From Candidatus Sphingobacterium stercoripullorum (lineage in GTDB: Bacteria; Bacteroidota; Bacteroidia; Sphingobacteriales; Sphingobacteriaceae): a DNA stretch of 10,866 bases. The translations under genes were made by a program, and so were the position numbers. Positions 5,954 to 10,866 of the stretch are shown here, piece after piece. Position 1 is the stretch's first letter. Every line of letters starts with the position of its first letter. The DNA is taken from assembly GCA_019114715.1 (NCBI GenBank), contig DXEZ01000249.1, positions 1-10,866 on the forward strand, given 5' to 3'. Under the pieces are notes generated by a model. That model saw nothing but the letters and a program-made list of their open reading frames with translations. It did not search any database and was not told the origin of the DNA.

Positions 5954-7048
5954 TTAACTACCCGACTCCTGAAGCAATGGTTCTAGCAAATTAATATAAT
6001 AGGCAACAGCGTCTTTTAATTCACTTAAATAAATATATTCATCGGCTGTATGTGAACGTGCAGAATCCCCAGGCCCTACCTTTACCGAGGGCACTGAAAG
6101 CAGCGCTTGGTCGCTCATAGTGGGTGAACCGTACAGTTTACTCCCTAAAGATTGAGCAGACGCTACTACAGGGTGATTCAGATCTATACCCGAAGGGTTT
6201 AACCTAGTGGACCTAGCTTGCACCTTACATTTAGTATGTTTTTTTATAATCTCTAGTACCTCAGTATTCGTATACTGCTCGGTTGTTCGCACGTCTACAA
6301 CAAAAGAACACTCCGAGGGAACGACATTGTGTTGTGTACCGGCGTGGATCATCGTAACCGACATTTTCACCTTACCTAGAAATGCAGACTCCTTTTCAAA
6401 GTCATAGTTTTTAAACCACAACAAATCCGTGAAAGCCTCATAAATTGCATTCAATCCTTCTTCTCGAGCTGCATGCCCAGACACTCCCTGCGCTGTGCAG
6501 TCCAGTACCATCAAACCTTTTTCGGCGACCGCCAAATCCAATTTTGTCGGCTCTCCTACGACGGCAAAATTCAAAGGACCGATATGTTTTAATGCATGCT
6601 CAATACCATTCTTACCTGAGATCTCCTCTTCGGCAGATGCCAAAAGACATAAATTATACGGTAGGTTTGGCCGATCATAATAGTGTATAAATGCCGACAA
6701 TAGACAAACTAATGCCCCGCCTGCGTCATTAGACCCTAGCCCATATAATTTACCATCCTCAATATCAGCTGAAAAAGGTTCTCGAGTATACCCTGGATTT
6801 ACTTTTACTGTATCGTGGTGAGAGTTTAATAAAATAGTGGGCTTATCGGGGTCATAAAATTTATTGTAAGCCCAAACATTATTAATCTCCCGATGGCATT
6901 TAATTCTACGACTTGTAAAAAACTCTTGAATTAGTATTGCAGTATGATCTTCTTCGCGACTAAAAGATGGAGTTTCTATGAGAGAGATCAATAAATCAAG
7001 CCCTTGTTGGTACAAGCTCTCCAATTCATTATTCTTCATAAAGACCAT
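5954..7048 (-). CDS. argE: N-acylornithine deacylase (ArgE type, M20 metallopeptidase family)
   Basis: This 364-residue M20-family enzyme probably removes the N-acetyl or N-succinyl group from ornithine or citrulline in arginine synthesis. The metal site is complete by comparison with the family: SHHDT (76-80, His77 and Asp79), SNDAGG (106-111, Asp108), AEEEISG (139-145, catalytic Glu141 and ligand Glu142), VGEPT (164-168, Glu166) and RSHTADEY (331-338, His333). The dimerisation domain lies at about 180-290. Pathway placement rests on position as the last gene of the arg cluster, since DapE, ArgE and peptidase T relatives share these motifs. If ArgF' uses succinylornithine, this would be a desuccinylase. 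The ATG at 7048 overlaps the end of proC by 20 bases; an in-frame ATG at 7039 (residue 4) is an equally plausible start with an 11-base overlap. Either suggests translational coupling. Confidence 0.85.
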   Translation of the reverse strand: MVFMKNNELESLYQQGLDLLISLIETPSFSREEDHTAILIQEFFTSRRIKCHREINNVWAYNKFYDPDKPTILLNSHHDTVKVNPGYTREPFSADIEDGKLYGLGSNDAGGALVCLLSAFIHYYDRPNLPYNLCLLASAEEEISGKNGIEHALKHIGPLNFAVVGEPTKLDLAVAEKGLMVLDCTAQGVSGHAAREEGLNAIYEAFTDLLWFKNYDFEKESAFLGKVKMSVTMIHAGTQHNVVPSECSFVVDVRTTEQYTNTEVLEIIKKHTKCKVQARSTRLNPSGIDLNHPVVASAQSLGSKLYGSPTMSDQALLSVPSVKVGPGDSARSHTADEYIYLSELKDAVAYYINLLEPLLQESGS

Positions 7049-7829
7049 CAGCTTTTAAGGCAGAAAGTTTTATCCCTTTGATAAAAGCGGAACTGAATCC
7101 ATTATGCTCCATTTCATTCAAGCCTGCAATCGTACAACCTTTTGGTGAGGTCACCTTATCTATTTCATTTTCAGGATGGCTTTGATTCTTCAGCAAAAGA
7201 TCAACAGCCCCTTTTGCAGTTTGTATAGCCATTCTCAACGCATCATCTGCATGGAATCCAATTTCCACCCCTCCTTGTGAGGCCGCACGGACGGCGCGAA
7301 GAAAGAAAGCAGTTCCACAGGCACATAGCGCTGTTGCCGAAGTCATCAGCTCTTCCTCAATTACTATTGTCGTTCCTACGGTAGCAAATAAGTCTTCAAC
7401 AACCTTTAAATGCTCCGCTGAAGCATTATCACTTGCGATACATGTCATGGATTGGCCAATGGAAATAGCTGTATTAGGCATTGCCCGAATAGCAATACAC
7501 TCCTCGCCTAGCACTTTTCGAATAGATTCGCAACTAAGCCCAGATACTACCGAAACGATCAACTGGTGCTCCTTTAAAACTGGAGCTATCTCTTGCATAA
7601 CTCCGTTTACTTGCTGAGGCAAAACACATAACACAATTACCTCACTTCCTTGAATAGCCTTGGCGTTGTCGTTAGAAATGGTAAATCCTTCTTGATTCGT
7701 CGCTTGAAGTGCAGCTATGGATCTTCGTGTAATTGTTATTTCATTCGGCTGATAATGACCTGCCCCCAGCAAGCCCTTGGCTAAAGAAAAGCCTATATTT
7801 CCACTTCCAATTATTGTTATTTTACTCAT
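7029..7829 (-). CDS. proC: Pyrroline-5-carboxylate reductase
   Basis: ProC reduces 1-pyrroline-5-carboxylate to L-proline with NAD(P)H in the cytoplasm. This 266-residue protein has the N-terminal Rossmann motif IIGSGNIG (6-13), then LCVLPQQV (67-74) and RAMPNT (115-120) lining the cofactor and substrate pocket. The P5CR signature sits in the C-terminal dimerisation domain: TSPKGCTIAGLNEME (227-241). Length is normal. It lies within the arginine cluster, 25 bases after argB and overlapping argE by 20 bases, so it is surely cotranscribed. The placement links the two routes from glutamate semialdehyde, to proline and to ornithine. Similar arg clusters with an inserted proC are known in Bacteroidota. 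The reaction on free P5C is the conservative call; no residue suggests an acylated substrate. Confidence 0.93.
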   Translation of the reverse strand: MSKITIIGSGNIGFSLAKGLLGAGHYQPNEITITRRSIAALQATNQEGFTISNDNAKAIQGSEVIVLCVLPQQVNGVMQEIAPVLKEHQLIVSVVSGLSCESIRKVLGEECIAIRAMPNTAISIGQSMTCIASDNASAEHLKVVEDLFATVGTTIVIEEELMTSATALCACGTAFFLRAVRAASQGGVEIGFHADDALRMAIQTAKGAVDLLLKNQSHPENEIDKVTSPKGCTIAGLNEMEHNGFSSAFIKGIKLSALKADGLYEE

Positions 7830-7854
7830 GGTTTATAATCAAATTAATAATACT

Positions 7855-8652
7855 TTATAAAGTAATCCGGGTTCCAAAACACCCTTGGTTAAATTGGTGA
7901 AGTTTGGATGCATTTCCAATATATACTGCAGAAACACCTTTTTGTAAGGCATCAAATGCATTGTTCAATTTAGGTAACATCCCATCAAAAATCTCCCCTG
8001 ATTTTTCTAACACCTTATAACTTGCCAAATCAATATGTTCGATCACCGAAGATTCATCTTCCACGTCTTTTAAGACTCCATCTTTCTCAAAGCAATAAAT
8101 CAAATTCACTTGATAGTTTGAAGACAACGAAGCGCTCAAGCTGGAGGCTATAGTATCTGCATTGGTATTTAACAGCTGTCCTTTCTTATTATGCGTGATA
8201 GCAGAAAAAACAGGCGTTAATCCCAACTCCATAAACTTTTTCAACATGTTGTGATTCACGGAATCATGTAGAAGGTCCCCCACGTAGCCAAAGTCAACCT
8301 CTTTTTTAGGCCTTTTCATTCCTTCAATCAAATTCGCATCAGCACCTGAAAGGCCGATAGCATCGCAACCGAATTTTTGAAGTTTTGCTACAATAGATTT
8401 ATTGATCCACCCAGCATATACCATGACGGCAATTTCAAGCATTTCCTGGTTAGTGACCCTTCGGCCCTCCACCATCTCTACTTCTACACCAAGTCTCTGG
8501 GCTAGAGCGCTTGCTTTCTTTCCTCCACCATGCACTAAAATCTTCTTCCCTTTAATAGAAGAAAAATGCTCTAAAAACTCATTTAATGCATCGGGATTAT
8601 CGATTACATTTCCTCCAATTTTAATAATGTTTAAAATGACTCCTGAGTCCAT
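7855..8652 (-). CDS. argB: N-acetylglutamate kinase (probably acting on N-succinylglutamate)
   Basis: ArgB phosphorylates the gamma-carboxylate of an N-acylglutamate, the second step of ornithine synthesis. This 265-residue amino-acid-kinase-fold protein shows KIGGN (11-15) with the phosphate-binding Lys11, HGGGKKAS (41-48), GRRVTNQEM (63-71) contacting the acylated substrate, LNTNADT (161-167) with the magnesium-site Asp166, and GMLPKLNNA (224-232) with the second active-site Lys228. The long N-terminal helix of arginine-sensitive kinases is missing, since KIGG begins at residue 11. This suggests the arginine-insensitive, E. coli-like form. It lies 13 bases after argF' and 25 before proC. 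In Bacteroidota with a succinyl-type ArgF' the substrate is thought to be N-succinylglutamate; the sequence of ArgB itself does not prove it. Confidence 0.93.
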   Translation of the reverse strand: MDSGVILNIIKIGGNVIDNPDALNEFLEHFSSIKGKKILVHGGGKKASALAQRLGVEVEMVEGRRVTNQEMLEIAVMVYAGWINKSIVAKLQKFGCDAIGLSGADANLIEGMKRPKKEVDFGYVGDLLHDSVNHNMLKKFMELGLTPVFSAITHNKKGQLLNTNADTIASSLSASLSSNYQVNLIYCFEKDGVLKDVEDESSVIEHIDLASYKVLEKSGEIFDGMLPKLNNAFDALQKGVSAVYIGNASKLHQFNQGCFGTRITL

Positions 8653-8665
8653 TTATAGTCTTTGT

Positions 8666-9631
8666 TTATATATTCTCTAAAATCGATTTCAACACAGCTT
8701 GTGCAGCCCATACCCTATTCCCAGCTTCTTGAATAACTATGGAGTGATCACTATCTAATACCTCAGAGGCTAGAACAACATCTCTACGCACCGGTAAACA
8801 GTGCATAACCTTGGCATTATTAGTCGCTTTTAAATGCTCCAGATCAATCATCCACGGAGAGGCATCTCCTTGATATAGTTCACCGTAATTTTCGTAAGAG
8901 GACCAGTTTTTCACATAAACATAATCGACATCTTTTAATCCCTCCTGCAGGTCGTAATAAATACTTGCACCTTGAGTAAATGAAGGGGCAAGCTCAAAAC
9001 CTTCCGGTTGAGCAATTTGAAAATCTACTAAGTTTTCTTCTTGCGCCTTACACATCCATTCTGAGAATGAATTGGGTACTGCTTGAGGCAAAGCCTTGAT
9101 ATGCGGTGCCCAAGCAAGTAATATTTTGGGTTTTTTATCCGACTTCCAAGTCTCACGAATAGTAATTAAATCAGTTAAACTTTGTAAAGGATGGCGCGTA
9201 GCACTCTCCAAAGAAACTAAAGGTACTTTACAATAAGCATTAAACTTATTGAAAAAATCCTCACTATAATCCTGTACCTTATCCTTAAGACTAGGAAAAG
9301 AGCGTAAACCTATTACATCACAATAAGATCCCATAACAGCTGCCGCCTCTTTTACATGCTCCACTGTATCTCCATTCATCACAACACCATCCTTGGTTTC
9401 AAGAGCCCAGCCATCTTGCCCCATATTCATAACAATAACATCCATACCAAGATTTACTGCAGCAATTTGAGTGCTCATTCTAGTACGTAAGCTTGGGTTC
9501 AAAAAAACCAAACCAAGCATTTTATTTTCCCCCAGATGCTTATGAGCAAATGGATTACTTTTTATATCTAAGGCCTTATCTACAAGATTGGATAAATTCC
9601 CAGCATCCGAGACAGAGAAAAACTTTTTCAT
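8666..9631 (-). CDS. argF': N-succinylornithine carbamoyltransferase (ArgF')
   Basis: This transcarbamylase joins carbamoyl phosphate to the delta-amino group of an N-acylated ornithine, giving N-acylcitrulline. Visible are the carbamoyl-phosphate motif NPSLRTR (45-51), GQDGWALE (71-78), ATRHPLQ (144-150), WAPHIKALPQAVPNSF (174-189) and MHCLP (276-280). The proline-containing loop at 174-189 and the tail EAGNRVWA (302-309) match the AOTCase/SOTCase branch rather than classical ornithine transcarbamylases. From memory, the aligned position is Pro90 in the Bacteroides fragilis succinyl enzyme and Glu92 in the Xanthomonas acetyl enzyme, and exchanges there, including to Val, swap specificity. 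Here it is Val90 (GDTVEH, 87-92), so I predict N-succinylornithine. Length (321) is close to the B. fragilis enzyme. It sits 29 bases after argD and 13 before argB. Confidence 0.9.
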   Translation of the reverse strand: MKKFFSVSDAGNLSNLVDKALDIKSNPFAHKHLGENKMLGLVFLNPSLRTRMSTQIAAVNLGMDVIVMNMGQDGWALETKDGVVMNGDTVEHVKEAAAVMGSYCDVIGLRSFPSLKDKVQDYSEDFFNKFNAYCKVPLVSLESATRHPLQSLTDLITIRETWKSDKKPKILLAWAPHIKALPQAVPNSFSEWMCKAQEENLVDFQIAQPEGFELAPSFTQGASIYYDLQEGLKDVDYVYVKNWSSYENYGELYQGDASPWMIDLEHLKATNNAKVMHCLPVRRDVVLASEVLDSDHSIVIQEAGNRVWAAQAVLKSILENI

Positions 9632-9660
9632 ACATTAATTATAGCTAGTTAAATATTAAA

Positions 9661-10794
9661 TTAGTGAGACAGCTCCTTAGCAAAGGCACTTAAAAAGTGA
9701 TCGCATTGCTCTTGAGAAACATTAAGTGCAGGAAGCAATCGAATCACGTTACCTTTTGATGTTCCAGTAAAAATTCGGTGATTTTTCAACAAATTACCTC
9801 TTACATGCGCTAACTCATCGGGAAGCTCAATACCTATCATCAGCCCTCTGCCACGTACATCATTCACTTGATTCATAGCTCTAAGCTCTTTCATCAAATA
9901 GCCGCCCATCTTGCTAGCATTGGACAATAAATTTTCTTTATGAAACACTTCTAGTACAGCAATAGCAGCACGGCAGGCTAAGTGATTTCCACCAAAAGTA
10001 GTACCCAACAGACCAAAAGATGGCTTAATAGAATCATGAATCAAAAGTCCCCCTATAGGGAAGCCATTTCCCATGCCTTTAGCCATTGTGTAGATATCAG
10101 CACTAACACCAGAATAATCGTGAGAGAAAAACTCCCCAGTCCTACCGTAACCACATTGAACTGAATCAGCAACAAAGACGGCTCCGTACTGATCACAAAA
10201 ATTCCTAATGGCTTTCAAAAAAGGAATACTAGCTTCTACAATCCCACCCACCCCTTGAATTCCTTCGACAATTACTGCTGCAATCTCAGACCCTTGGGTT
10301 TCAAATAACTTCTCTAAAGCATCAACATCATTAAATGGTGAAAAAACAACATGGTCAGTTTCATTAATCGGAGCGATAATAGCTGGATTATCAGTAGCAG
10401 CTACCGCTAAAGAGGTTCTACCGTGAAATCCGCCAGTAAATGCAACAACCTTTTTCCGTTTTGTATGAAAAGAGGCGAGTTTCAACGCATTTTCATTGGC
10501 TTCAGCTCCAGAGTTCACTAAAAATAATTGATAATTATTCTTTTTAGAAACTCGCTCCAAAGAGTTTACCAATTCATCTTGTAAAGATATTTTAATAGAA
10601 TTGGAATAAAATCCAATTTTCTCTATTTGATCTTGGAGGGCAGATACATAAGCAGGGTGACTATGGCCTATAGAAATCACTGCATGACCACCATAAAAAT
10701 CAAGATAACTATTCCCTTCTGAATCCCAAACGGTCATACCGTTGGCTTTAACAATTTCAACAGGATTTATAGGGTATACATCAAAAAGTTTCAT
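9661..10794 (-). CDS. argD: Acetylornithine/succinylornithine aminotransferase (class III, PLP)
   Basis: ArgD transfers an amino group from glutamate to an N-acylglutamate semialdehyde, forming N-acylornithine. This 377-residue fold-type I aminotransferase shows NSGAEANENALKLA (94-107), GGFHGRT (121-127) for PLP contacts, and VADSVQCGYGRTG (208-220) with Asp210 for the pyridine nitrogen. The Schiff-base lysine Lys239 lies in MAKGMGNGFPIGG (237-249), and TTFGGNH (265-271) follows. RGRGLMIGIEL (314-324) and RLLPALN (352-358) complete the small domain. The usual DEVQ/DEIQ motif reads DSVQ here. Length fits the family. It is the first arg gene in the window; 72 bases upstream are visible with no coding overlap, so it either leads the operon or follows another arg gene to the right. 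Class III relatives (GABA or ornithine aminotransferases) are less likely given the neighbours. Confidence 0.93.
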   Translation of the reverse strand: MKLFDVYPINPVEIVKANGMTVWDSEGNSYLDFYGGHAVISIGHSHPAYVSALQDQIEKIGFYSNSIKISLQDELVNSLERVSKKNNYQLFLVNSGAEANENALKLASFHTKRKKVVAFTGGFHGRTSLAVAATDNPAIIAPINETDHVVFSPFNDVDALEKLFETQGSEIAAVIVEGIQGVGGIVEASIPFLKAIRNFCDQYGAVFVADSVQCGYGRTGEFFSHDYSGVSADIYTMAKGMGNGFPIGGLLIHDSIKPSFGLLGTTFGGNHLACRAAIAVLEVFHKENLLSNASKMGGYLMKELRAMNQVNDVRGRGLMIGIELPDELAHVRGNLLKNHRIFTGTSKGNVIRLLPALNVSQEQCDHFLSAFAKELSH

Positions 10795-10830
10795 ATAAAC
10801 GTGAAAATAAATAGAATATTACAATTAGAA

Positions 10831-10866
10831 ACACCTAAGTGTAAAGTTAATTATAATTGAAGCAAA
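10831..10866 (-). promoter_or_regulatory. Weak candidate promoter and dyad upstream of argD
   Basis: On the - strand TTTG (10866-10863) is followed by exactly 19 bases and TACACTTA (10843-10836), a partial match to TAnnTTTG. An imperfect dyad, ACACTTAGGTGT (10842-10831, 10 of 12 symmetric positions), overlaps that -7 box, an arrangement expected for a repressor site. It does not resemble the ArgR box. The window ends here, so context to the right cannot be checked. Confidence 0.25.

Noticed and set aside
6207..6690. Several short + strand open frames within argE
   Set aside because: They are antisense shadows of a gene whose catalytic motifs are complete.
8402..8680. Open frame on the + strand overlapping the start of argB
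   Set aside because: It is antisense to the conserved N-terminal half of ArgB, with no independent support.
5954..10794. The arginine cluster as a novel biosynthetic system
   Set aside because: All five genes have clear known families, and similar arg/proC clusters occur in Bacteroidota. Only the substrate choice is of special interest.

Overview
The window looks like ordinary chromosomal DNA from a member of the Bacteroidota, probably in or near the Flavobacteriia or Cytophagia. Three things point that way. The DNA is AT-rich. Most genes lack a Shine-Dalgarno sequence, while TAnnTTTG-type -7 boxes occur upstream of genes. The right half carries a transcarbamylase of the N-succinyl/N-acetylornithine type (ArgF') in a compact arginine cluster, an arrangement known from this phylum. 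The species cannot be named from the sequence alone. I see no rRNA or tRNA gene, insertion sequence, integrase, CRISPR array or recognisable defence system.

Left part (1-3477). A 346-base non-coding stretch leads into plsC (phospholipid acyltransferase, + strand). It converges on a two-gene unit on the - strand: a polytopic membrane protein of the lysylphosphatidylglycerol-synthase transmembrane (UPF0104) family, followed with an 11-base overlap by a membrane-anchored family 2 glycosyltransferase. Together these suggest envelope lipid or glycolipid work. Upstream of the pair, 3335-3464 holds nested complementary arms that could fold into a closed multi-stem RNA or a large terminator.

Middle part (3478-5776). 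An Lrp/AsnC regulator (- strand) is divergent from an uncharacterised 350-residue protein (+ strand), for which I propose a protein-kinase/aminoglycoside-phosphotransferase-like fold. The 199 bases between them contain a perfect 9-bp inverted repeat at 4030-4060. It covers a candidate lrp promoter and abuts a TATGTTTG -7 box facing the 350-residue gene. That gene ends exactly where ruvC (- strand) ends, with zero bases between the stop codons. Both stops sit in the 7-nt loop of a perfect 7-bp hairpin.

Right part (5954-10794). Five tightly packed - strand genes read argD, argF', argB, proC, argE. They cover glutamate-to-ornithine/citrulline chemistry on N-acylated intermediates plus the last step of proline synthesis. 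ArgF' has Val at position 90, aligned with the residue known to decide succinyl versus acetyl specificity, so the pathway probably runs on N-succinyl intermediates. argC, argG, argH and the N-acylglutamate synthase are not in the window; argC or argG may lie to the right.

Most of the content is conserved housekeeping. The parts least explained by known annotation are the kinase-like protein with its palindromic control region, the structured element at 3335-3464, and the hairpin that carries two opposed stop codons.
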